NCBI GenBank assembly: GCA_963970005.1
Contig: CAXAMN010015302.1
Location: 69,780-133,779 of the forward strand
Length of the DNA stretch: 64,000 nt
Origin: Durusdinium trenchii
Lineage: Eukaryota > Sar > Dinophyceae > Suessiales > Symbiodiniaceae
Direction: 5' to 3'
The notes beneath the pieces are model-generated. The model was not told the origin of the DNA. It made no database searches and saw nothing but the letters and a program-made list of their open reading frames with translations. Shown piece after piece: positions 10,599 through 24,000 of the stretch (position 1 is its first letter; the number at the start of each line of letters is the position of its first letter). The translations under genes were made by a program, and so were the position numbers.

Positions 10599-12062
10599 TT
10601 AAGCAAGTGAGTTTAGCCAGGGAGACCAAAGCTGAAGCACAAGGAACAGCAAAGATCTGGGATGTGCTTTCTGAGGGTGTTTGTTTGACAGTTTGACACA
10701 GGTCTTGAGCTGTTCTTCCAACCTCAAACGGCTCATGATAGACGTGGCATTCAAGCTAAAAGGAGGCAGCAGTACGTCCCAGTAGTGCTCGGCTTGCCGA
10801 TCCTTGAGCACGTATGAAAGTGTACTGTTTGTTCGAAAGTCTCGAGAACCTGGTCATGCGAAACAGCGCTCTGAGTCGACCGCATTCAGAAGCTTTCTGG
10901 CTTCGGGCTCGGTCCGCACATGCGTCACCTCAACATCTGAATTCTGAACCTTTTGCGAGGCTTGCTTTTCGTACTTGGGCCTTCCAGTTCTTGAAGCTCC
11001 TCTGCTTCACAACGCCTTCCCAAATGAGCACCTTGGATTCGCTAAGAGAATAGGTGCGATCAATACTTGCATGCTGAAGGTGGCTAAACTTAGGCTCAAA
11101 GGCTCTTAGGGTTGCACACAAAAGTCTTGAAGCTTGGGTGCAGTAACCTCATCCTGGTCTTCGTCGTCATCATCCTCAAAATAGAATCAAATTGTGTGAA
11201 GAACCGAAAGGAAAAGTAATGATGATAGTTAAAAGCAAACACCTGTGTTGACTAATGCTTTGAGATTTGCACATCATCTGCTTGCTCTTCGGTCCACTTG
11301 ATGCGCCTTGAGCTTCACTAGAACCACAAATGCAACAGCTACATATTAAGTTTCCCCAAAAATCTAGGAACCCAAATCATTAGTGCGAGCGCTTCTTCAA
11401 GGAAGCTCCCAGCGGGGGAGCTCCCTTGAAGAAGCGTCCATATGTAGTAGCGTCCTAGTAGCTAGAAGTGTACAAGGTGCCAATTTAATTCAGTAAGAAG
11501 GCAGGGCCACGGGCTTTAAAAAAACACTTTCGTGCCAGTCTCCTTTGTCACTCCTTTGTTGTCACTTCTGTGTCACTTCTGCTGGTCCGTCTTCTGCTGG
11601 CCTGATCATGAGCTTCTTATAGCGTTTGACAGCACGAGGGCCGCCCTCCACAACTACCATGTTGGCAACCTGAGCTAAACAGCTGCCATGGAAGTTCTAC
11701 GCCATTTGTTTTGGACGACAACTGGACTGATGATTGGACGTCTGACCGTGCGCTTACTCTCTGGCCAAGGGATCTAGCAATTTCGAGATCATTTGCGTGG
11801 GCAAGGCAAAGTGCTCACTAAGAAAGCCTTGCCCTTGGTATTTGCTTGTATGTTCGTTTCACGTTTTTGCAAATTGGATGATTTGTTCGGATGCTTTGGG
11901 AATGAGGAAATCTGGGAACCCCACAAACCCAAGACTGCTTCTGTTGCATTTTTTGAAAAGTGGTGTTGCAGTGTTGGATTGCTTTGCAAGAAGCAAAGAA
12001 TGACCAGCCCTGAGTTCCATGCACCAGGGCAGGCTATGCAGCATCCAGTAAGGTGAAATTGC
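10599..12062 (-). CDS. PRPF3: Prp3 C-terminal exons (DUF1115-type domain)
   Basis: QFHLTGCCIACPG (12062-12023) continues directly, in phase, from the exon at 27019, about 15 kb away. VANMVVVEGGPRAVKRYKKL (11669-11602) matches the Prp3 signature VNVVVVEGGPKAQKKFKRL. RIKWTEEQADD (11306-11273) matches HRIKWDE. An Asp-rich exon (11174-11148) matches the acidic insert. VLIWEGVVKQRSF (11031-10975) matches VLVWEGTAKDRSF. EARKLLNA plus DRQAEHYWDVLL (10943-10802) matches AREHFKKHGAEHYWDLAL. The last frame runs to a stop at 10599, longer than the human C-terminus, so its end is uncertain. Confidence 0.87.
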
Positions 12063-15000
12063 CTGGCATGGTAGCGTGCGAGTCACACATGGAAAAAATA
12101 AGGTATATAAGGCCCCATTCAATAAAGATCTCAGTGCACTTTTTCAGCATCGTTGTGAACATAAAGCCACATCAGCATTTGCAAGTGCACTGCCAAAGGC
12201 CTCAACCAAGAGCTGGCTTACACAAACTAGATTTAAAACAACAAAATCAACCTATACAGACTCTTTGGGGGCCCTCCCACAAAAAAACGTTTTCAAAGAC
12301 TCAAAAAGAAACAAACGACGTAAACAACACACATATATAAGTATATATATATATATACAGACATACAGACTCTTTGGGGACACCCCCTTGCCAGCCCAAC
12401 TGTAACAATTGAAGCCAAGAAACATCTAGGGTGAATTGTTTACAGTACCTTTTCTGCGGTCGTGTGAAGATGCTCGCTGAGCATCAGTGACTTGACATGT
12501 CACATGTGTTTTTCACTTGTCCGGACCTCAGACTGACCGCCTGCAGAGGGCGGGCTCAAGAAGCTCAAAAGAGAGCTACGCGCATGTGGCGTTCATTCGC
12601 CCCCTCCGGTTCAAACTCGTTCGTTCCACCCGCTTCTCCTTGCAGTGGACCCTCGTGAGCCGCTACACCAATTCGACATTGGTAGCGGAGCCCGGTCGCC
12701 CCGGGCTCCCTACCTGCGCACTCGCGACCACGAGCTCTTCGTCCCAGCTGAGACCCGCGGCGCGTTTGGCATTGGTAGTTCAACCAGATAGGCAGAGCCC
12801 TTTGTCCCTGAGAACCGCATCACGCCGCCAAGCCGCAGGCATCGGGATCGAGCTCAGCCAAGACGGCACGTCCTTTCTGGACTTGAGGGACAGCTACGCG
12901 CCGCTCTTCTCAGGCCAACCGGCTGACTACAGGGAGTGGAGAGAGAGGATTCAGCTCTACCATGCACCGGAAGATGTCCTTGACCAAGCGGTCAAATGAA
13001 AGTGTCCTCAACATCGTGGGCTCCTTCACTGGCGTGACCTGGCGATTGTTCCAGGATTGGGGTATCGAAAGACTATGAGGATGAGGGCTATCCGGATGAT
13101 GACATGTGGGAGGCCGGATACTATGAGGATGATGAACAATGGGCTGAAGAACCACAAGACTATGAGGTCTATGATGAAGGCCAAGACTCTGACCAAGACG
13201 CTGGCCACTACGGTGAAGAAAAATAACCCTGGCCGGACAATGAAGAGGTCAACAGCCCATCCCAAATGGCCTCCGCTTATGACGCCGCCTTTGCCTCCTA
13301 CACGGATGCCCGTCGTCGCTTCCAAGAACTCAAGACAGCTCGAGGTTACCTTCCCATCGTCGCCTTGACGGACGGAGGAGGTGGCTCATCGTCCAATGTC
13401 ACTTCTCCAGCCTCAGCTGCCTCATGGCTAACAAAAGGAAGCAGGACATTGGGCAGCCAATTGCCCACAGAGTTCATTGATCCCAACAACACGCACACCT
13501 GCCACCAAGCGCCCTGCAGCGAATAGTGGAGCGCAAGCTTGAGACTGCCCTCAGCACCCCACACCGGCGCTGAGAGACCTGAATGCGTGATGCTTGATCC
13601 TGGAGCCCGCGCTTTCTTGTCTGGCTATGGCCCCTTCAGAAGATACCTGGGTCATCTTGGACTTCCCCATTCAGGTCGACGATCATCAAGATGAGAAAAG
13701 GTCGGAGACGCTTCCAGTTTGGAGGCGATGCCTCCATGTGGTCAGATTGGCCTGTCCCCACGTAAGTGGACGGCAAGTATGGCACCATCGAGCTCCTCTT
13801 GCTACCAGGCAACACGCCTACGCTATGTGGCCGTCCGATCATCAAAGCACTGGGCATGACCATGCATTTCGCTCAGAAGCGCCTTCGCGTCGGAAGCTCA
13901 CCTTGGATCCCGGCGAAGACAAGGCGAGTACCTCTGGTCCCTCACGAATGCAGCATCCACTATGACCCAGAACGACCTGAATTTGTCCTGCGGACATGGA
14001 ACAAGATGAGGGGCACAAGCTCAACGACTTTATGATGGCTGAGCACGGCCTCACCTCCTGCCACTTCGCAGGCATGACTTCACTCAGCTCAACTTGTCCG
14101 CCTATGTCACCAAGGAGCTACATCGACCTGAGCGTCCTCGTGTACTCTGGGAAGTATACTGTGGGAAAGCTCGAACGGCACAGATGGCTGAAGCTTTGGG
14201 CATGGAAGTCCGACGCTCCTCCTATGAAACCGGCTGGGACTTCGAGCAGTTGAAGCACCAAGATGAATTCCTAGCGCTACTTGAAGAAGAAGCCCCTGAT
14301 GAGCTGCTCTGGAGCCGCACGCAGTCCCTTGGCCGCCGGACACCTGCCCAGAAAGAGGCATTGAAAGCTGCTCGCCAACATCATCACGACAGCCACCTGA
14401 TGTTCACCCGAAGAGGCTATCTATGCCAAGTGAAGGGCGGCAGACATGCCACTATCGAGCAGCCGAAGCATGCGCCTTCATGGCAGACCTGGCAGACGAG
14501 CCGACTTTCGCACTGTCGCTATGGAGCTCAGTGTTTGGACATTGATGGCGTTTGGAAGCCAGTACAGAAGAACACCACCTTCCACACGACCAAACAGGCC
14601 GTTCAAGACGCCTTCACTCTGCAACGCCAACACGACCATGAGCATTGTCCTTTGGAAGGCGCGGCACCCGGCTACGGTTCTCGCGAGGAGTATCAACCTG
14701 CGCAAGCTGCCACTTTGGCAGCAGCACTGGCAGTTGATGAAGTTCCCATCTACTGGGAAACGACAAGCTCCCTGATTCGACTTCGAAGCCACACCAAGCA
14801 GGACGCCATCCGCACAGATCCCTCGCCGAAGGCGCTGGTTCAACTGCTAGAGACTCGTGGAGCTTCTGAGCCATCCAAGCGGCCATGACCTACCGATGAT
14901 TTGCCTGCGCCGAGTACAAGAAACCTGCACAGGCTGCACCAGCTGCCATGCCCACTGTCCTCAACTTCAACGAAGTTCTGCAGGCCGATGTGATGTGGTT

Positions 15001-18000
15001 GCGACGTGGCACCGTCAAGTATGCCATCATGAGTTTGGTCGATAGCGCCACACCACGCGCTACACTGCGGCAGTGCTGATCAACTCCAAGCACACTGACA
15101 ACTACATCAAGGCCCTTGAACGAGCATGGATTTCCCACTTTAGGCCCCACCTACGACCCTGCTCACTGATGAAGGCCGAGGTTGGCTCAGCAACCAGATG
15201 GATGAATGGACTGCAGCCCACATCAAGCACTCCGTGGCACCTGGCGAGGCTTATGAGCGCCTGGCACTGTTTGAACGTCGCCACGCAATGATCAGGAAGT
15301 CCGTTGAGGTCTACCTTGATGACATGGCCGCCGATGGACCGTCACACATCCAAGAAGCTCTCAGCTACATCGTTCGACAGATGAACAGTGCACCTGGCGT
15401 TGCTGGTTTCTCTCCGTCTCAGTGGGCGTTGGGCTACCAGCCCTCCCTGGCTGGTGATTTGCTGTCTGATGCCACTGAACCGGCACACTTTGGCGGCAAT
15501 CAGACCTTCGAAGACACGCTCGCCAAGAGACACGCTGCCCGCAAGGCCCTCAATGATGCTGACGCCGATCGTCGCCTGCGTCGTGCCTTGAACCTCAAGT
15601 ACAAGGGCATCAATGCTGAGTACGCTTTGGGTCAACAAGTATGGTTTTGGCGAGATGCAAGACAGCCCGACCTGGTGAAGATTCGTTGGCTCGGCCCTGC
15701 ACAGGTTGTGATGAAAGAGAGACGTCCCGCAGAAGGCGAAAGCGATGGCCCTGTCTCAGTCTACTGGCTCGCTTTCAAGTCGCAGCTGGTCCGATGTGCA
15801 CCTCACCATGTGCGGGCTGATGTGAAGAGCTTCAACCACGCCATCGATGACACCCAGACGGCTTTGAATACAGTGGGCCAGCTTCGCCCTCATGGCGTGA
15901 TCCGGTTCTATGACCTGCGCCGCACCAATCACCAGAACTTGGCAGATGTGGAGGAGGGTGAACACGGTGAAGGATCCAACATGGACACAGAGTCAGAGCA
16001 TGAAATGATACCGCCACGACAACGACCAAGGCTCACTCTCTGGGTCCGCCAGCACCAGCTGTTGCCGAGCAAGCGCCAGCATCACAGCCAGAACCGGCAG
16101 AAGCACCGCCGCAGCCCACGGCACCAACTGCTCTGGAAGAAGGCCCAGTTGCAGAGACACCCGAAGAGTTGCCCGTTTCGAGGATGATGATGGACTCTCG
16201 GAACCGAGCCAGGAACCAAGTGAGGAGCCACCAGCAGCTATCAACAGTCCAATACTGGGCCCTGCAACCGCAGCACTTTACGAACCAGCAACAACAGACA
16301 GGAGACACTCAGCTTTGCACCCTTTCGGCATCGCCGCACACACGGGCAAGCACCATACGAAGACACCAGCACAGCAACCACAAACACCTCGTCCGAGGCA
16401 CAGCCAAACATACCACGACCACCAGCAGAACAGCTTGCCAACTTCTCATTTCAAGAATGGAAAGGGGACATCATCCCAAGCTGGAGTATTGCGGTTGCGA
16501 GCTTGAGAACACTCCTGAAGGCGGAAGGCGCCTACATCAAGAAAGCTACTTCAGCAAGGCCAAACCCATCACGATCTCCAAGAATCGCAACCTCCAAGAA
16601 CCGCTCAATCATTGGCCTGCTGCGCAGACATCACCACATTTGCAGTGCTCCACATCCACGCTCTCCGGCCAGGTCTCCAAGGCTACCGTGAACACTGCAA
16701 CTGAGCGCAACAAACTACTGAAGTTTGCCAAAGAGCACAAGGACGTCAGCCTCTACTACAACCACATTGGGCACCCTTCAGGGCTGCAGTTGTTGTGTTT
16801 CTTTGATGCTGGATTCACCGCTCGTGCAGATGGTAGCTCGCAAGGTGGTTACATCCAGATGCTTGTCAACAAGCAGCTGTTCACCTCCGGCGAGGATTAA
16901 AAAAATATCATGTACTTGACTGGCGCAGCTTTCGCACAAGAAGGAAATGATGGAGGAGCTTGGAGGACAACTTCGTTGGATGAGCTCAGAAAGGCAAATC
17001 GCCGACGGACTCACCAAAGAGTCGGCAAGAGCTCTCCTTGCTGCTCGCCTTCGGCACCGCCGCTTGAAGCTCACCTGGGACCCCAACTATGTGGCCTCAA
17101 AGAAGAAGTCCAAGAATGAGAAAGTTAAGGCCATCGCTGACACGACGCAACCTGAGACACCACTCAACAAGATGCTGCAGAGCACAAGGTCCCTGTTGAG
17201 GAGCACATTCCTGAGAATGTCAACTTGGCTGAGTACCCAGAGATCTGTGAGAAAGAGGAGTTTGAAGAGATTCCTGCCACCGCCTACCTTGCACAGAATG
17301 CGAAGGCCCTCACGTATGTCTTCACCATGCGTGAGCCACGGCGGACGTTCCACAAAGAATGACTCCACATGCACGCCGAATGCCCTCCTGGTCCTGCTGA
17401 TGCTTTCCATGTTGGCTATGGCACAAGGCCAACAGTGCGAGAAAGGAAGTCCAAAGGAGGAAGAAGAAGGACATCTATGGATGTGGCTTGCCATTTTGGC
17501 CCTGATCCACATCGCGGTCATGACCGGCATCTACATGGCCGGACGTTGGAGCTGCTCAAAAGAGCCTACACAGAAGAAGCCCAAGACCAAGGAAGCCGAG
17601 ATCCAAAAGGATGAGCCCATCGCGCACGCATGCCCGCGTGACCTCTTGAACCAAGAGAAGCTCCGTGCTGAGGAAGCCTTGAAGTCAGCACGCGAGTCAA
17701 GATCCGCTTTGCACCTCCAGATTGATGAAGTGCAGAATTTGATGACCATCGACGCTCACCGCCTGATTCGGGATGCCAGCATGGAGATGGACCTGCACTC
17801 GTCCCTCTGCCTGTTCACTCGTCCCATCATGACGGCCTCCACTGGAGAATGCTGGCACCATGAGTCCTGCCACATCGTTTGGCAGATCACCTCCAACCTG
17901 ATGACGAGAAGAGCATGTGCCTACTGCGCCTCCTTGCGGCCCCCTCCGGATCAAGTGGAAAATAGCGGCGCGACGCTGCGCAGAGAGCTGGATGCATGGC

Positions 18001-21000
18001 TTGCTGACGCCGATCCCTGGCGTCCACCTTCTTGAGGGTTGAAAGATTCCCCTCCATGTGAAGAAGCTCGCTGAGCATCAGTGACTTGACATGTCACATG
18101 TGTTTTCACTTGTCCGGACCTCAGACTGACCGCCTGCAGAGGGCGGGCTCAAGAAGCTCAAAAGAGAGCTACGCGCGTGTGGCGTTCATTCGCCCCCTCC
18201 GGTTCAAACTCGTTCGTTCCACCCGCTTCTCCTTGCAGTGGACCTCGTGAGCCGCTACACCAATTCGACAGGTCGTTTTATGTGTTAAGCACTAGTTGTT
18301 CGATGTTTGCTCTTCAGGTTGTTAAAGGAAACTAATGTATTTGGGGCACATCTAGCTGTCTAGCTGCTCCTGTTGTCAATGGCACGGAACACAAATGTAT
18401 TTCAAACCCTTTTGCCAGCCAACAACCTTGAAATACGGTAGTTGCTCAATATGCTTAGTATTATATAGCACGTTCCATCATTAATATAGCTCCACCATGA
18501 ATAGTTGCTCATTGGTTTGCTTTCTTTCCTTTATCTAGCCCCTTCCTTTATTAGAGATGTGTCAAATCTTATCTATGTCCTTCTATGTTTCTCTCCTTCT
18601 TGACTTCCTCTATACATCATTCGCTGTTGTGTTGCTCACAAGCTGTTCTCAACGGGCTTCTCCTTTAGACAAGCAAGTGTTCTTCTTGCTTAGCTCTCTC
18701 TACGATAAAATTGTGAGAAGCAATATTGCAGAGGAAATACAGTAGAAGGGGCTAAGCAGCTAGACCAGAGTTGATTGGCCACTCTCATTGTTAAATTTGT
18801 CGCAAACTGTTATTGTTGATTTTAGCTACCGTGTTGCTTAAACATGTCTCTTCCCTTTTTGGATAAGTTGTTGGTTGTATATATATGTATAATAGATGAA
18901 ACCTTTGCAGAATATCAATTTCTTAGACAATAACTTCCAAAGTTGTGATCCTTACAAAGAAACAACCGTTTGTCATATGAAGATTAGGATCCTCCTTAAT
19001 GGAGGACACTGTGCCCGTTACATATGTATACACTTACATATGCATTTATACGATCAAAGTCTTATCAAGCATGACCATGATAAACAAACAGCCTTGTGGA
19101 ATGGAGGAGGAGGTTCTGGATAAGTTGGGATGCATCTTTATACAATCAGAATCTTGTCAAAAATGAGAATTGTATAAAGGAGAATATCATTGTATGATAG
19201 AGGAGGGTTTTGGATAGGTGAGATGTATATATTTCAATACTGTCAGAGTCTTACCAAAAATGAGAATTGTACAAAGGAGAATAGCATCAATATAATGGAG
19301 GAGGATGTTGGGCAAGGCAGAACGCTTGCATGCGACGGTTCCATAAAGGATTTGAATATTGCGCGCTGTTTTGAACCACGAAGGCCTCACGATCAGAAAC
19401 CTGTACATGTTGTGTTGGAGTTGAGTAGCTTGTTTTGCGTACTCCTCCTTGACGATGCGAGCTTAGTTCTCGTGCTCGCTTCGTCACTCTTCTTCTAGAA
19501 GGGAACCGCATCGCTGTCCATGAACTCCATGCGTCGTTCCATTCTCGCGTACATTTCCATCTTGGACTCATGCTGGTTCCTCTGGTTGAGCTCGAACCAT
19601 CGCTTCTCGAACTGAAGGGAATACTGCTTGGCTCTCAAACAAGATCTGGCGGCTGGCTTGTCATACTCACTCACCTCACGCAGTTCTGCATCTGTGAGCC
19701 ACCTCGTTGTCGGCGCTGACAAGGTCAGATCATCCAGCTCTATGTCCCTGCTGCCGCGTGCTTCCCCTGCTCGATTTGGCACCCTTTCTGGCTCTGTCTC
19801 CATAGGTACCGGTCCTTCATTCTCACTTTCTGGTTCTCGAGGTTCAAGCTCATCTGCTCTTACTGTCACCACTTCTCCAGATTCTAGCCTGACTTGTACC
19901 AGGTCATCTGGGTCATGCTCTCCTTCTTCACTTTCTTCATCTCTCAAGGTGTTGTCGCGGATGTTCAGGTGTCGACGTGTCTGCTCAACATTTCTCTGAA
20001 GGTAATCTTTGATCTGTTTGCCAAGCCTTCTCATGTCGAACTCCTTGTTGGTGTCCTGGAGGTAGTCCCAACGCCTCCAGTCTTCCATCAAGACCTCATC
20101 ATCGTCAACGTAACCTGAAGCTTTGATCAAGCCTCGATGCACTTTCTCCACATACTTCTTCACCTGAGCTATTGCTTCCTTTGTCTCATGGCGATAGGCT
20201 CCCACCATCATGCCGTCAACCTTCACATCATCAACTACTTGTTGAAGTCTTGTCTCCATTCTCTCAAGCTTCTTCCAGAGCTGGTAAATGCCGAAGATCA
20301 ACACGGCAATCACCACCATCAGGATCACAATGAAGGTCCATAGCCACTGACTGTGGTTGGTCACGGTGACATTCTCCTCCATGCTCACTCTCTCACCAGC
20401 CACATGCTCAAGGCCTTCCAACAGCAGAATTCTATTGAGCAACTTTGCAAGCCTCTGAATCTTCCTACGACTCACACTGCTCTCTTCGAGTCGTTGTTGC
20501 TCTTCTTGTCCAATTCGCTCTCCACCTCCATTGTAGATCTGGCACCAATGCAGGATGAGGTTTACCCTGGCTTTGGCTAGCGGTTTGGTGCCTAGGTCGG
20601 CGACATTGGCAACTGTTCCTACAGCCTTGACCTCAAGATCTCCCTGTGCAACCATGTCCTGAATCCACAACAGTTTGCCCGCAATGTGTCGAAGTTTGCC
20701 GGGGCCTTTCCTGTGACACAAATGCAATGCTGCAGAATTGTCTACCAAACAATGGCGCACCACCTTCTCCTCCATGAGAAACTCCAAGCACCTTCTCAGG
20801 TAGATTCCGTCGGCTGCTCCACTCACAAGAGCATTTAGCTCTGCTTCAGCAGAACTCAGGGAAACTGACTTCTGGCCTCTTGAGCTTGCCAAGACAACGT
20901 TGCCATTCACCATGTGCACCGCTGCTGATGTTGACCTTCTATGCCCTTTTGCTCCTGACCAATCACTGTCCGTGAAGGTTTCAAGCAACCATCTTGAAGC

Positions 21001-24000
21001 AGTTGTTCTGGTGGCATGTCCGTGTCCTGGATCTGGATACGGAAGGAGACTGTATTGTCCAACTGTTGCTTTCAAATAGCCAACCACCTTTCCAAGCTTC
21101 CTCAAACTCCCTGTAGTTGGGCAGGCCATCGAAGACGCCAACTCCTTAATTGCAAAGGAAACATCCATCCTCTCTTGAGACAAGTAGATGCCACAGCCAA
21201 CCAGGGATCTGAAGAGACTGGCCAACCCTCCACTCACCATGGATGTTCCATCCTGCTCAAGCATCTCAGGTCCACACGGTAACTTCTGGATCTTGGCTCG
21301 GCCCAGTTGAGATTCGTACTGCTCAATCATGTTCTCAGCATATTTACCTGGCAGAATCTTCAACCCTTCTGGCGCTTGCTCATAGGTCCTCCTCAGGAAA
21401 GAAAAGGTCGCGCCATCTCCTGACAAGTGTTGCTCTGAAATGTCAAAGCTCTTCTTGATGTCAGGCAGGAAGATCTTCTCCACATACTCTCGGCTGCCAA
21501 GGTAAAGTACATCATCTACATGGATCAGTACATCATCCGGTCTTCCTTTCTCCAAGACATGGATTGATGTCCGAAAACTGGAATCCTCTCTTCTTCAGCC
21601 AGTCCGTGAAGTAGTCAAACCATGCTTTGGCTCCCAGCCTCTGACCTGGCAGGTTGCGCTTCACCTCATAGTGGCCTCTGGCGGTTCTCACCTGTGTTGG
21701 CTCCTCCTGAGGTACTTGGAGGAAGGCATCTTTCACATCCATCGAACCTAACCAGAACTCCTCACCTCCATCTCTCTCTTCAAGCTTCTTCATGAGGTAG
21801 ATGATGGGCAACAAACGCAACGTCTGTCCTCCAGTCGCTGGGCGGGTTACGTCATCTCGCCTGTCCACTGCATACTCTCTAGCAACCAGTCTGGATCTTC
21901 TGAGGAACTGCTTGGGAGCGTCCGGCAAGTCTTGACAAGGCTTCACTCTCCAATCTCTGACAAACCTTGTCGTCAGTTTCTTGAAACCTGTCTTTTCCTC
22001 CTTCATGGCTTCCAGAACTCCCATCCTCAAGAGTCTCTGCTCTTCCACCTCATCTGCAAGGTCATCGATCCAAGCTGGTGGGTCTCCTGGGATCCTGTCC
22101 AAGGGAGCTTCTGACCACAACTGTTTGGGAATCATCGTCGATGAAGTCTCCTCCTCTTCTCCATCCCAAGACAGGAACTCCTCCTCACCAAAGAACTGGT
22201 CCATGTGATAGTACACCTCCGCTCCTACTTCTGTTGCTTGTACCCTTCTTTCGACCTGCGTCTTCTCCAACCTTCTGTCTCTTTGTCTCTGAGCTCTCTC
22301 CTTCACTCTCACGCACAAGCTTGAAAGTAGTGAACTTCAACCTCTTCGCATCTCCTCCATCACCTGTCGCGCTGAGGCTACTCTTCTGTGCTGGGCTTCT
22401 CGGTGTAGCGCCAGGCATCGAAGGTCCAGCTTGGTTGTTCATGTCATCAACCAAGTTCGGATCCTTGACTCTGGTTGGTGGCAGACTGACACTCTCCTCC
22501 ACATAGTCCAGCTTCTTGTTCTCCACGATCTTCTGTTCTTCACTCATCTCCTGGGCTTGAACCTTCTCTTTCTCAGCCACTTCTACCAAGTCCTTTGCCT
22601 CCTCTAGCTTTCCCGCATAGGACTTCGAGAAAGCTATGACCTCCTTGGCATCCTCGTCCTGCAGAGCTTCTCCTCCTGCTCCAGGGGTTGGCAATCCCAG
22701 CAATGGTCCTCCAACCATAGTTGCAACTCTCTTTGATGGGACGATCCTCCCACCAAAATTCTGCTGGTACTCCCACGAGTATGCCGTGAAGCCCTGGTAG
22801 CAAGCTATGTACCGTGTACTGGCATCTGCAACCCTTCGAATGGACTTGCTGAGGAAGACCCTGTTTCCATCTCCAATGACCCATGCGTCTTGCACCTCCG
22901 TCTTCCCCAAGCAAATGCCCACCTTCCACTTTGGATCTGCTTTGAAGCCCTGCTTTTGCTTAGTGTAGGCGAAAACCACCTCTCCAAAAGGACACATTTT
23001 GCCATCGTAGGCCTTGCCATGAGTCAACTCAAAGCTCGTTGTTCCTCTCAGCACCTGATAGCGGTTCAGGGTCCATGCAGCATGGCGGCACGCCCAAGAC
23101 CATAATGGATGTTGGCGCTGGAATCGCAAACCGATCTTCTCCGCCAGACTCTCCATCATCGAAGCTGCAAGACCCCTCACCCTCTGAACTGCATTCTCAG
23201 CCAAAGAATTGCCAGCTGAGTCATAGAGCTTTGTTGTCCCCATTGTAGTCTTCAGCCCCATAGCTGTCCTTGAAGACACCAAGAGGCGAACAATCTGCCT
23301 TGCTGTAGGTTCATTGTCGCAGTAATACTGCACAGCTTCATGTCCTAGGATCTGAGTGAATGCAAGCAGCTCGTGGGTGATGAGGTTCATCTGGTTCTTT
23401 GTTTTCAAGGGCAACCCTAGCAGCGACCCTGTTTCTGAGCATACCGCAACCATCAGCAGTGCTCCACTCTCGTCATCTTGGACACCCTCCTGAGCAGCAT
23501 CCTCTTCCTCTGCTCCAATCGCACCGGAACCTTTGGCTTTCACCTTGCAAAAGTCGAAGGAGATTGCGGGGCATCCTTGGTCATGGGACTTTCCCGTCCT
23601 TCTGCGCTGGTCAGGACGAGCTCGGTGCCTAATGCAGGCCGGACACCGTGGAGCGTAAGGGACATGAGTGAGTTCATGGGCTTTTCGCTCTGCCTCTGTA
23701 GGGACTTTTGCTGTCACCTGCTCCACAGGAATCCTCTGACCCATTGCTTGGCCTCTGGCAGCCAAGTCCTTGGCCATCATCAACTCCAGCGCTCCTTGAT
23801 GTGCCACCAGTCGACTAAAGCACTTCCTCTTTCCTCCGCTCTGCCCAATCCTGTAGAAAGCGCAGGCAGCTCTCAAATTCCTCAAAGGGCTGTCCACTGT
23901 GAGTGGGACTTCATTCACTCGAATCTCCTCTGGAAGTGCAACACCAATCTCATAGCGCACCATCTGCTCTTCTAGGTCACGGCCAGGATTGGGCTCGTCA

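Larger units (their letters stand above)
12463..18270 (+). mobile_element. Ty1/copia LTR retrotransposon, element 2 (internally deleted)
   Basis: Bounded by LTRs of 216 and 214 bp and a perfect 5-bp duplication GGTCG. The LTRs differ by two substitutions and two single-base indels. Readable order: partial gag, aspartic protease, methyltransferase-like module, integrase, RNase H remnant and a transmembrane tail. The middle of gag and the whole reverse transcriptase are missing, so this copy could move only with help. It sits in the large Prp3 intron, antisense to that gene. Confidence 0.9.
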